Assembly (NCBI RefSeq): GCF_051401765.1
Contig: NW_027480423.1
Span: 930,001-994,000 of the forward strand
Length of the DNA: 64,000 nucleotides
Origin: Calliopsis andreniformis
Taxonomy: Eukaryota > Arthropoda > Insecta > Hymenoptera > Andrenidae
Direction: 5' to 3'
Below are positions 51,201 to 62,856 of this stretch, piece by piece. Each line of letters starts with the position of its first letter. Positions within the stretch are counted from its first letter, which is position 1. A model generated the notes under the pieces. It made no database searches. It was not told where the DNA came from and saw only the letters and a program-made list of their open reading frames with translations. Position numbers and translations under genes: made by a program.

Positions 51201-54200
51201 GCATTGCTCCACCAGATCGAATAGTTAGGGCCTAAGATGTCAACGCCAGAAGCATAAAATGCAATATAAATACAACAGTCTTTCCATTGTATAAAACGAA
51301 TAATTGCTACCAGTGTAAAAGTTATGGTCACTTCTACGTTCCGGGCAACCTAGGCTTCACCCTAGGGCGTTGTTCCACCAGGTCGAATAGTTAGGGCCTA
51401 AGAAGTGAACGCCAGAAGCATAAAATACAATATAAATGCAACAGTTTTTCCATCGTATAAAACGAATAATTGCAACCAGTGTGAAAGTTATGGTCATTTC
51501 TACATTCCGAGCAACCTAGGCTTCACTCTAGGGCGTTGCTCCAACCGATTGAATAGTTAGGGCCTTAGAAGTCATCGCCCGCAGCATAAAATGCAATAAA
51601 AATACAACAGCTTTTCCATCGTATAACAGGATTAATTGCAACAAGTTTGAAAGTGATGGTCATTTCTACGTTCCGGGCAACCTAGGCTTCACCCTAGGGC
51701 GTTGCTCCACTAGATCGAATAGCTAGGGCCTTAGAAGTCAACGCCAGAGGCATAAAATACAATATAAATACAACAGCTTTTCCATTGTAAAAAACGAATA
51801 ATTGCAGTCAGTATGAAAGTAATTGTCATTTCTTCGTTCCGGGCATCCTAGGCTTCACTCTAGGGCGTTGCTCCACCAGATCAAACAGTTAGGGCCTTAG
51901 AAGTCAACGCCCGAAGCATAAAATACAAAATAAAAAGAACAGTTTTTCCGTTGTATAAAACGAATAATTGCTACCAGTGTAAATGTTATGGTCATTTCTA
52001 CGTTCCGGGCAACCTAGGCTTCACCCTAGGGCGTTGTTCCACCAGATCGAATAGTTAGGGCCCAAGAAGTGAACGCCAGAAGCATAAAATACAATATAAA
52101 TACAACAGTTTTTCCATCGTATAAAACGAATAATTGCAACCAGTGTGAAAGTTATGGTCATTTCTACATTCCCAGCAACCTAGGCTTCACTCTAGGGCGT
52201 TGCTCCACCAGATCGCATAGTTAGGTCCTTAGAAGTCAACGCCAGAAGCATAAAATACGATATAAATACAGCACCTTTTCCATCGTATAAAAGGAATAAT
52301 TGCAAACAGTGTGAAAGTAATGGTCATTTCTACGTTCCGGGCAACCTAGGCTTCACTCTACGGCGTTGTTCCACCAGATCGAATAGTTAGGGCCTAAGAA
52401 GTCAACACCAGAAGAATAAAATACAAAATAAATACAACAGCCTTTACACCGTATAAAACGAATAATTGCAACCTGTGTGAAGGTTATGGTCATATCTACG
52501 TTCCGGGCAACCTAGGCTTCTCTGTAGGGCGTTGCTCCACCAGATCGAAGTGTTAGGGCCTTAGAAGTCAACGCCCGAAGCATAAAATACAATAGAAATA
52601 CAACAGTTTTTCCATCGTAAAAAACGAATAATTGCAACCAGTGTGAAAGTTATGGTTATTTCTACATTCCGAGCAACCTAGGCTTCACTCTAGGGCGTTG
52701 CTCCACCAGATCGAATAGTTAGGTCCTTAGAAGTCAACTCCTGAAGCATAAAATACAATATAAATATAACAGTTTTTCCATCGTATAAAACGAATAATAG
52801 CAACCAGTGTGAAAGTTATGGTCATTTCTACGTTCCGGGCAACCTAGGCTTCACTCTAGGGCGTTGCTCCACCAGATCAAACAGTTAGGGCCTTAGAAGT
52901 CAACGCCCGAAGCATAAAATACAAAATAAATAGAACAGTTTTTCCTTTGTATAAAACGAATAATTGCTACCAGTGTAAAAGTTATGGTCATTTCTACGTT
53001 CCGGGCATCCTAGGCTTCACTCTAGGGCGGTGCTCCGCCATATCCAATATCTACGGCCTTAGAAGCCTACGCCTGAAGCATAAAATACAATAAAAATACA
53101 ACGGTCTTTTCATCGTATAACAGGAATAATTGCAACAAGCGTGAAAGTAATGATCATTTCGTCGTGTCGGGCACCCTAGACTTAACTCTGAGGCATTGCT
53201 CCACCAGATCGAATAGTTAGGGCCTAAGATGTCAACGCCAGAAGCATAAAATACAATATAAATACAACAGTTTTTCCATTGTATAAAACGAATAATTGCT
53301 AACAGTGTAAAAGTTATGGTCATTTCTACGTTCCGGGCAACCTAGGCTACACCCTAGGGCGTTGTTCCACCAGGTCGAATAGTTAGGGCCTAAGAAGTGA
53401 ACGCCAGAAGCATAAAATACAATATAAATGCAACAGTTTTTCCATCGTATAAAACGAATAATTGTAACCAGTGTGAAAGTTATGGTCATTTCTACATTCC
53501 GAGCAACCTAGGCTTCACTCTAGGGCGTTGCTCCAACAGATTGAATAGTTAGGGCCTTAGAAGTCATCGCCCGCAGCATAAAATGCAATAAAAATACAAC
53601 AGCTTTTCCATCGTATAACAGGATTAATTGCAACCAGTTTGAAAGTGATGGTCATTTCTACGTTCCGGGCAACCTAGGCTTCACCCTAGGGCGTTGCTCC
53701 ACTAGATCGAATAGCTAGGGCCTTAGAAGTCAACGCCAGAGGCATAAAATACAATATAAATACAACAGCTTTTCCATTGTAAAAAACGAATAATTGCAGT
53801 CAGAGTGAAAGTAATTGTCATTTCTTCGTTCCGGGCATCCTAGGCTTCACTCTAGGGCGTTGCTGCACCAGATCAAACAGTTAGGGCCTTAGAAGTCAAC
53901 GCCCGAAGCATAAAATACAAAATAAAAAGAACAGTTTTTCCGTTGTATAAAACGAATAATTGCTACCAGTGTAAATGTTATGGTCATTTCTACGTTCCGG
54001 GCAACCTAGGCTTCACCCTAGGGCGTTGTTTCACCAGATCGAATAGTTAGGGCCCAAGAAGTGAACGCCAGAAGCATAAAATACAATATAAATACAACAG
54101 TTTTTCCATCGTATAAAACGAATAATTGCAACCAGTGTGAATGTTATGGTCATTTCTACATTCCCAGCAACCTAGGCTTCACTCTGGGGCGTTGCTCCAC

Positions 54201-57200
54201 CAGATCGAATAGTTAGGTCCTTAGAAGTCAACGCCAGAAGCATAAAATACGATATAAATACAACAGCTTTTGCATCGTATAAAAGGAATAATTGCAAACA
54301 GTGTGAAAGTAATTATCATTTCTACGTTCCAGGCAACCTAGGCTTCACTCTAGGGCGTTGTTCCACCAGATCGAATAGTTAGGGCCTAAGAAGTCAACGT
54401 CAGAAGCATAAAATACAATATAAATATAACAGTTTTTCCATCGTATAAAACGAATAATAGCAACCAGTGTGAAAGTTATGGTCATTTCTACGTTCCGGGT
54501 AACCTATGTTTCACTCTGGAGCATTGCTCCACCAGATAGAGTAGCTAGGGACTTAGAATTCAACGCCAGAAGAATAAAATACAATATAAGTACAACAGTT
54601 TTTCCATTGGATAAAATGAATATTTGCAAACATTGTGAAAGTAATGGTCATTTCTACGTTCCGGGCAACCCATGTGACACTCTAGGGCGTTGCTCCACCA
54701 CATCTAATAGCTACGGCCTTCAAAGTCAACGCCAGAAGCGTAAAATACGATATAAATACAACAGCTTTTCCATCATATAAAACGAATAATGGTAACCAGT
54801 GTGAAAGTTATGGTCATTTCAACGTACCGGGCAACCTAGGCATCACGCTAGGGTGTTGCTCCACCAGATCCAATAGTTAGGGCCTATGAAGTCAACGCCA
54901 GAAGCATAAAATACAATAAAGGTGCAACAGTTTTTCCAACGTATAAAAGGAATAATTGCAACCAGTGTGAAGGTAATGGTATGTTCTACGTTCCGGGCAA
55001 CCTAGGCTTCACTCTACGGCCTTGTTCCACCAGATCGAATAGTTAGGGCCTAAGAAGTCAACACCAGAAGAATAAAATACAAAATAAATACAACAGCCTT
55101 TACACCATATAAAACGAATAATTGCAACCTGTGTGAAGGTTATGGTCATATCTACGTTCCGGGCAACCTAGGCTTCTCTGTAGGGCGTTGCTCCACCAGA
55201 TCGAAGTGTTAGGGCCTAAGAAGTCAACGCCCGAAGCATAAAATACAATAGAAATACAACAGTTTTTCCAACGTATAAAACGAATAATTGCAACCATTAT
55301 GAAACTTATGGTCATTTCTACGTTCCGGGCAACCTAGGCTTCACCCTAGGGCGTTGTTCCACCAGATCGAATAGTTAGGGCCTAAGAAGTGAACGCCAGA
55401 AGCATAAAATGCAATAAAAATACAACAGTTTTTCCATCGTATAACAGGATTAATTGCAACCAGTTTGAAAGTCAAGGTCATTTCTACGTTCCGAGCAACC
55501 TAGGCTTCACTCTAGGGCGTTGCTCCAACAGACTGAATAGTCAGGGCCTTAGAAGTCAACGCCCGAAGCATAAAATGCAATAAAAATACAACAGTTTTTC
55601 CATCGTATAACAGGATTAATTGCAACCAGTTTGAAAGTGATGGTCATTTCTACCTTCCGGGCAACCTAGGCTTCACTCTAGGGCATTGCTCCACTAGATC
55701 GAATAGCTAGGGCCTTAGAAGTCAACGCCAGAGGCATAAAATACAATATAAATACAACAGCTTTTCCATCGTAAAAAACGAATAATTGCAACCAGTGTGA
55801 AAGTTATGGTTATTTCTACATTCCGAGCAACCTAGGCTTCACTCTAGGGCGTTGCTCCACCAGATCGAATAGTTAGGTCCTTAGAAGTCAACTCCAGAAG
55901 CATAAAATACAATATAAATATAACAGTTTTTCCATCGTATAAAACGAATAATAGCAACCAGTGTGAAAGTTATGGTCATTTCTACGTTCCGGGCAACCTA
56001 GGCTTCACTCTAGGGCGTTGCTCCACCAGATCAAACAGTTAGGGCCTTAGAAGTCAACGCACGAAGCATAAAATACAAAATAAATAGAACAGTTTTTCCT
56101 TTGTATAAAACGAATAATTGCTACCAGTGTAAAAGTTACGGTCATTTCTACGTTCCGGGCAACCTAGGCTTCACTCTAGGGCGGTGCTCCGCCATATCCA
56201 ATATCTACGGCCTTAGAAGCCTACGCCTGAAGCATAAAATACAATAAAAATACAACGGTCTTTTCATCGTATAACAGGAATAATTGCAACAAGCGTGAAA
56301 GTAATGATCATTTCGGCGTTTCGGGCATCCTAGACTTAACTCTGAGGCATTGCTCCACCAGATCGAATAGTTAGGGCCTAAGATGTCAACGCCAGAAGCA
56401 TAAAATACAATATAAATACAACAGTTTTTCCATTGTATAAAACGAATAATTGCTACCAGTGTAAAAGTTATGGTCATTTCTACGTTCCGGGCAACCTAGG
56501 CTTCACCCTAGGGCGTTGTTCCACCAGGTCGAATAGTTAGGGCCTAAGAAGTGAACGCCAGAAGCATAAAATACAATATAAATGCAACAGTTTTTCCATC
56601 GTATAAAACGAATAATTGCAACCAGTGTGAAAGTTATGGTCATTTCTACATTCCGAGCAACCTAGGCTTCACTCTAGGGCGTTGCTCCAACAGATTGAAT
56701 AGTTAGGGCCTTAGAAGTCATCGCCCGCAGCATAAAATGCAATAAAAATACAACAGCTTTTCCATCGTATAACAGGATTAATTGCAACCAGTTTGAAAGT
56801 GATGGTCATTTCTACGTTCCGGGCAACCTAGGCTTCACCCTAGGGCGTTGCTCCACTAGATCGAATAGCTAGGGCCTTAGAAGTCAACGCCAGAGGCATA
56901 AAATACAATATAAATACAACAGCTTTTCCATTGTAAAAAACGAATAATTGCAGTCAGTATGAAAGTAATTGTCATTTCTTCGTTCCGGGCATCCTAGGCT
57001 TCACTCTAGGGCGTTGCTCCACCAGATCAAACAGTTAGGGCCTTAGAAGTCAACGCCCGAAGCATAAAATACAAAATAAAAAGAACAGTTTTTCCTTTGT
57101 ATAAAACGAATAATTGCTACCAGTGTAAATGTTATGGTCATTTCTACGTTCCGGGCAACCTAGGCTTCACCCTAGGGCGTTGTTCCACCAGATCGAATAG

Positions 57201-59325
57201 TTAGGGCCCAAGAAGTGAACGCCAGAAGCATAAAATACAATATAAATACAACAGTTTTTCCATCGTATAAAACGAATAATTGCAACCAGTGTGAAAGTTA
57301 TGGTCATTTCTACATTCCCAGCAACCTAGGCTTCACTCTAGGGCGTTGCTCCACCAGATCGCATAGTTAGGTCCTTAGAAGTCAACGCCAGAAGCATAAA
57401 ATACGATATAAATACAGCACCTTTTCCATCGTATAAAAGGAATAATTGCAAACAGTGTGAAAGTAATGGTCATTTCTACGTTCCGGGCAACCTAGGCTTC
57501 ACTCTACGGCGTTGTTCCACCAGATCGAATAGTTAGGGCCTAAGAAGTCAACACCAGAAGAATAAAATACAAAACAAATACAACAGCCTTTACACCGTAT
57601 AAAACGAATAATTGCAACCTGTGTGAAGGTTATGGTCATATCTACGTTCCGGGCAACCTAGGCTTCTCTGTAGGGCGTTGCTCCACCAGATCGAAGTGTT
57701 AGGGCCTAAGAAGTCAACGCCAGAAGCATAAAATACAATATAAATGCAACAGTTTTTCCATCGTATAAAACGAATAATTGTAACCAGTGTGAAAGTTATG
57801 GTCATTTCTACATTCCGAGCAACCTAGGCTTCACTCTAGGGCGTTGCTCCAACAGATTGATTAGTTAGGGCCTTAGAAGTCATCGCCCGCAGCATAAAAT
57901 GCAATAAAAATACAACAGCTTTTCCATCGTATAACAGGATTAATTGCAACCAGTTTGAAAGTGATGGTCATTTATACGTTCCGGGCAACCTAGGCTTCAC
58001 CCTAGGGCGTTGCTCCACTAGATCGAATAGCTAGGGCCTTAGAAGTCAACGCCAGAGGCATAAAATACAATATAAATACAACAGCTTTTCCATTGTAAAA
58101 AACGAATAATTGCAGTCAGAGTGAAAGTAATTGTCATTTCTTCGTTCCGGGCATACTAGGCTTCACTCTAGGGCGTTGCTGCACCAGATCAAACAGTTAG
58201 GGCCTTAGAAGTCAACGCCCGAAGCATAAAATACAAAATAAAAAGGACAGTTTTTCCGTTGTATAAAACGAATAATTGCTACCAGTGTAAATGTTATGGT
58301 CATTTCTACGTTCCGGGCAACCTACGCTTCACCCTAGGGCGTTGTTTCACCAGATCGAATAGTGAGGGCCCATGAAGTGAACGCCAGAAGCATAAAATAC
58401 AATATAAATACAACAGTTTTTCCATCGTATAAAACGAATAATTGCAACCAGTGTGAAAGTTATGGTCATTTCTTCGTTCCGGGCAACCTAGGCTTCACAC
58501 TAGGACGTTGCTCCACCAGGTCGAATAGTTAGGGCCTTAAAAGTCAACGCGCGAAGCACAAAGTGCAAAATAAATAAAACAGCTTTTCCATCGTATAAAA
58601 CGAATAATTGCAACCAGTGTCAACGTAATGGTCATTTCTACGTTCCGGGCAACCTAGGCTTCACTCTAGGGCGTTGCTCCACCAGATCGAATAGTTAGGG
58701 CCTTAGAAATCAACGCCAGAAGCATAAAATACAATAAATGTGCAACAGTTTTTCCATCATATAACATGAATAACTGCATACAGTGTGAAAGTAATTGTCA
58801 TTTCTACGTTCCAGGCAACCTAGGCTTCACTCTAGGGCGTTGTTCCACCAGATCGAATAGTTAGGGCCTAAGAAGTCAACGTCAGAAGCATAAAATACAA
58901 TATAAATATAACAGTTTTTCCATCGTATAAAACGAATAATTGCTACCAGTGTGAAAGTTATGGTCATTTCTACGTTCCGGGCAACCTAGGCTTCACTCTA
59001 GGGAGTTGCTCCACCAGATCGAATGGTTAGGGCCTAAGAAGTCCACGCCCGAAGCATAAAATACGATAAAGATGCAACAGTTTTTCCATCGTATAAAACG
59101 AATGATTGCAACCAGTGTGAAATTTATGGTCATTCCTACATTCCGAGCAACCTAGGCTTCACTCCAGAGCGTTGCCCCACAAGATCGAATAGTTAGGTCC
59201 TTAGACGTCAACGCCCGAAGCATACAATACAAAATAAATGGAACAGTTTTTCCATGTATAAAACGAATAATTGCTACCAGTGTGAAAGTTATGGTCATTT
59301 CTACGTTCCGGGCAACCTAGGCTTC

Positions 59326-61588
59326 ACCCTAGGGCGTTGTTTCACCAGTTCGAATAGTTTGGGCCTAAGAAGTGAACGCCAGAAGCATAAAATACAATAT
59401 ACATACAACAGTTTTTTCATCGTATAAAACGAATCATTGCAACCGGTATGAAAGTTATGGTCATTTCTACTTTCCGGGCATCCTAGGCTTCACCCTAGGG
59501 CGTTGTTCCACCAGATCGTACAGTTAGGGCCTAAGAAGTCAACGCCAGAAGCATCAAATACAGTATAAATATAACAGCTTTTCCATCGTCTAAAACGAAT
59601 AATAGCAACCAGTGTGAAAGTTATGGTCATTTCTACGTTCCGGGCAACATAGGCTTCACTCTAGGGCGTTGCTCCACCAGATCAAACAGTTAGGGCCTTA
59701 GATGTCAACGCCCGAAGCATAAAATACAAAATAAATAGAACAGTTTTTCCATCGTATAAAACGAATAATTGCTACCGGTGTGAAAGTTATAGTCATTTCT
59801 ACGTTCCGCGCAACCTAGGCTTCACTCTAGGGCGTTTCTCCACCAGACCAAATACATACGGCCTAAGAAGTCAACGCCAGAAGCTTAAAATACAATATAA
59901 ATACAACAGCTTTTCCACTATATAAAATGAATATTTGCAAACAGTATGAAAGTAGTGGTCATTTCTACGTTCCGGGCAACCTAGGCTTCACTCTATGGCG
60001 TCGCTCCACCACGTGGAATAGCTGCGACCTTAGAAGACATCGCCTGAAGCATAAAATACAATAAAAATACAACAGTTTTGCCGTCGTAAAACAGGAATAA
60101 TTGCAACCAGTCTGAAAGACATTGTCATTTCTACATTCCGGGCAAGCTAGGCTTCACTCTAGGGCGTTGCTACACCAGACCGAATAGTTAGGGCCTAAGA
60201 AGTCATCGCTAGAAGCATATAATACAATATAAATACAACAGTTTTTCCATCGTATAAAACAAATAATTGCAACCAGTATGACAGTTAAGGTCGTTTCTGC
60301 GTTCCAGGCAACCTAGGCCTCACTCTAGGGCGTTGTTCCACCAGACCGAATAGTTAGGCCCTTAGATGTCAACGCCCGAAGCATAAAATACAATAAAAAT
60401 CCATCCGTTTTTCCATCGTATAAAAGGAGAAATTGCAACCAGAGTGAAAGTAATGGTCATTTCTAGGTTTCGGGCAACCTAGGCTTCACTCTAGGGCGTT
60501 GCTCCACCAGATCCAATAGCTAGGGCCTTTGAAGACAACGCCAGAAGCATAAAATAAAATAAAAATACACAATGTTTCAATCGTATAACAGGAATAATTG
60601 CAACAAGTGTGACGGTAATGGTCATTTCTATGTTCCGGGCAACTCAGGCTTCAACCTAGGTCGGTGCGCCACCACAGCGAATAGCTATGGCCTTAGAAGT
60701 CAACGCCAGAAACATAAAATACAATATAAGTAAAACAGTTTTTCCATCGTATATAATGTATATTTGCAAATAGTGTGAAAGTAATGGTCATTTCTACGTT
60801 CCTGGCAACCTAGGCGTCACTCTAGGGCGTTGCTGCACCACATCTGATAGCTACGGCCTTAGAAGTCAACGCCGAAAGCATAAAATACAATATAAATGCA
60901 ACAGCTTTGCCATCGTATAAAATGAATAATTGGAAACAGTGTGAAGGTAATGGTCATTTCTACGTTCCGAGCAACCTAGGCTTCACTCTAGGGCGTTGCT
61001 CCACCACATCGAGTAGCTACGGCCTTAGAAGTCAACGCCTGAAGCATGAAATACTATAAAAACACAACAGTCTTTTCATCGTATAACAGGAATAATTGCA
61101 ACAAGGATGAGAGTAATGATCATTTCGGCGTTTCAGGCATCCTAGACTTCACTCTGAGGCGTTGCTCCACCAGATCGAAGAGTCAGGGCCTTAGAAGTCA
61201 ACGCCAGAAGCATAAACTACAAAATAAATACAACAGCCTTTACATCGTATATAATGTATACTTGCAAACAGTGTGAAAGTAATGGTCATTTCTACGTACC
61301 GGGCAACCTAGGCTCCACTCTCGGGCGTTGCTCCACCAAATCGAATAGCTAGGGCCTTAGAAGTCAACGCCAGAAGCATAAAATACAATATAAATACAAC
61401 AACTCTTCCATCGTATAAGACGAATAATTGCAACCAGTGTGAATGTAATGGTCATTTCTACGTTCCGGGCAACCTAGGCTTCACTCTAGGGCGTTGCTCA
61501 ACAAGATCGAATAATTAGGGCCTTAGAAATCAACGCCAGAAGCATAAAATACAATAAAGATGCAACAGTTTTTCCATCGTAAAACAGG
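59326..61588 (+). repeat. Right block of diverged monomers
   Basis: Satellite continues without a break beyond superunit 2. The first 1,025 bp (59326-60350) recur at 62976-64000. From 60351 to 61588 the units have no close copy elsewhere in the window and carry private changes such as CCATCCGTTTTTCC (60402), GGAGAAATTGC, ACACAATGTTTCAATCG (60566) and CAGCGAATAGC, making this the most diverged stretch I noticed. Reading frames at 61046-61276 are chance frames across two units. Confidence 0.82.
61122..61166 (+). repeat. Minority-class monomer in the right block
   Basis: It reads TTTCGGCGTTTCAGGCATCC and GACTTCACTCTGAGGCGTTGC, so it is intermediate between the minority and main classes. It could be an ancestral form or a recombinant. 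Confidence 0.7.
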
Positions 61589-62699
61589 AATAATTGCAGT
61601 CAGAGTGAAAGTAATTGTCATTTCTTCGTTCCGGGCATACTAGGCTTCACTCTAGGGCGTTGCTGCACCAGATCAAACAGTTAGGGCCTTAGAAGTCAAC
61701 GCCCGAAGCATAAAATACAAAATAAAAAGGACAGTTTTTCCGTTGTATAAAACGAATAATTGCTACCAGTGTAAATGTTATGGTCATTTCTACGTTCCGG
61801 GCAACCTACGCTTCACCCTAGGGCGTTGTTTCACCAGATCGAATAGTGAGGGCCCATGAAGTGAACGCCAGAAGCATAAAATACAATATAAATACAACAG
61901 TTTTTCCATCGTATAAAACGAATAATTGCAACCAGTGTGAAAGTTATGGTCATTTCTTCGTTCCGGGCAACCTAGGCTTCACACTAGGACGTTGCTCCAC
62001 CAGATCGAATAGTTAGGGCCTTAAAAGTCAACGCGCGAAGCACAAAGTGCAAAATAAATAAAACAGCTTTTCCATCGTATAAAACGAATAATTGCAACCA
62101 GTGTGAACGTAATGGTCATTTCTACGTTCCGGGCAACCTAGGCTTCACTCTAGGGCGTTGCTCCACCAGATCGAATAGTTAGGGCCTTAGAAATCAACGC
62201 CAGAAGCATAAAATACAATAAATGTGCAACAGTTTTTCCATCATATAACATGAATAACTGCATACAGTGTGAAAGTAATTGTCATTTCTACGTTCCAGGC
62301 AACCTAGGCTTCACTCTAGGGCGTTGTTCCACCAGATCGAATAGTTAGGGCCTAAGAAGTCAACGTCAGAAGCATAAAATACAATATAAATATAACAGTT
62401 TTTCCATCGTATAAAACGAATAATTGCTACCAGTGTGAAAGTTATGGTCATTTCTACGTTCCGGGCAACCTAGGCTTCACTCTAGGGAGTTGCTCCACCA
62501 GATCGAATGGTTAGGGCCTAAGAAGTCCACGCCCGAAGCATAAAATACGATAAAGATGCAACAGTTTTTCCATCGTATAAAACGAATGATTGCAACCAGT
62601 GTGAAATTTATGGTCATTCCTACATTCCGAGCAACCTAGGCTTCACTCCAGAGCGTTGCCCCACAAGATCGAATAGTTAGGTCCTTAGACGTCAACGCC
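61589..62699 (+). repeat. 1.1 kb segment, third copy of 30727-31837 and 58105-59215
   Basis: Offset 3,484 bp (21 monomers) from 58105-59215. It shares GCAGTCAGAGTGAAAG, GTTGTTTCACC, CAACGCGCGAAGCACAAAG, ATAACATGAATAACTGC and AGGGAGTTGC. It has GTGTGAACG where superunit 2 has GTGTCAACG (58621), which supports that change being private to superunit 2. It ends at ACGCC|A, where the other copies have ACGCC|C. Confidence 0.9.
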
Positions 62700-62856
62700 A
62701 GAAGCATAAAATACGATATAAATACAACAGTTTGTCCATCTTAGAACAGGAATAATTGCAACCACTGTGAAAGTTATGGTCATTTCTACGTCCCGGGCAA
62801 CCTAGGCTTCACTCTAGGGCGTTGCTCCACCAGATCAAACAGTTTGGGCCTTAGAA
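62700..62856 (+). repeat. Extra monomer between duplicated blocks
   Basis: One additional unit is present here relative to 59216, which changes the offset from 3,484 to 3,650 bp (21 to 22 monomers). It has private variants: AGTTTGTCCATCTTAGAACAGG, here split as AGTTTGTCC and ATCTTAGAACAGG, plus ACCACTGTG and ACGTCCCGGGC. I see no close donor in the window. Confidence 0.82.

Larger units (their letters stand above)
32029..59325 (+). repeat. Superunit copy 2 (27,378 bp register)
   Basis: Second copy of 4651-31947, same orientation and length. It keeps the minority-type monomer at 47476-47600 that copy 1 has lost to a patch at 20099-20220. Private changes here include 34652 G, 48115 G, 57861 T and 58621 C; for 34652 the neighbouring dimer copies carry C, so the change is on this copy. 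Its right flank continues directly into 59326 onward, which is also the sequence repeated at 62976, so this end looks like the older context. Confidence 0.95.
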
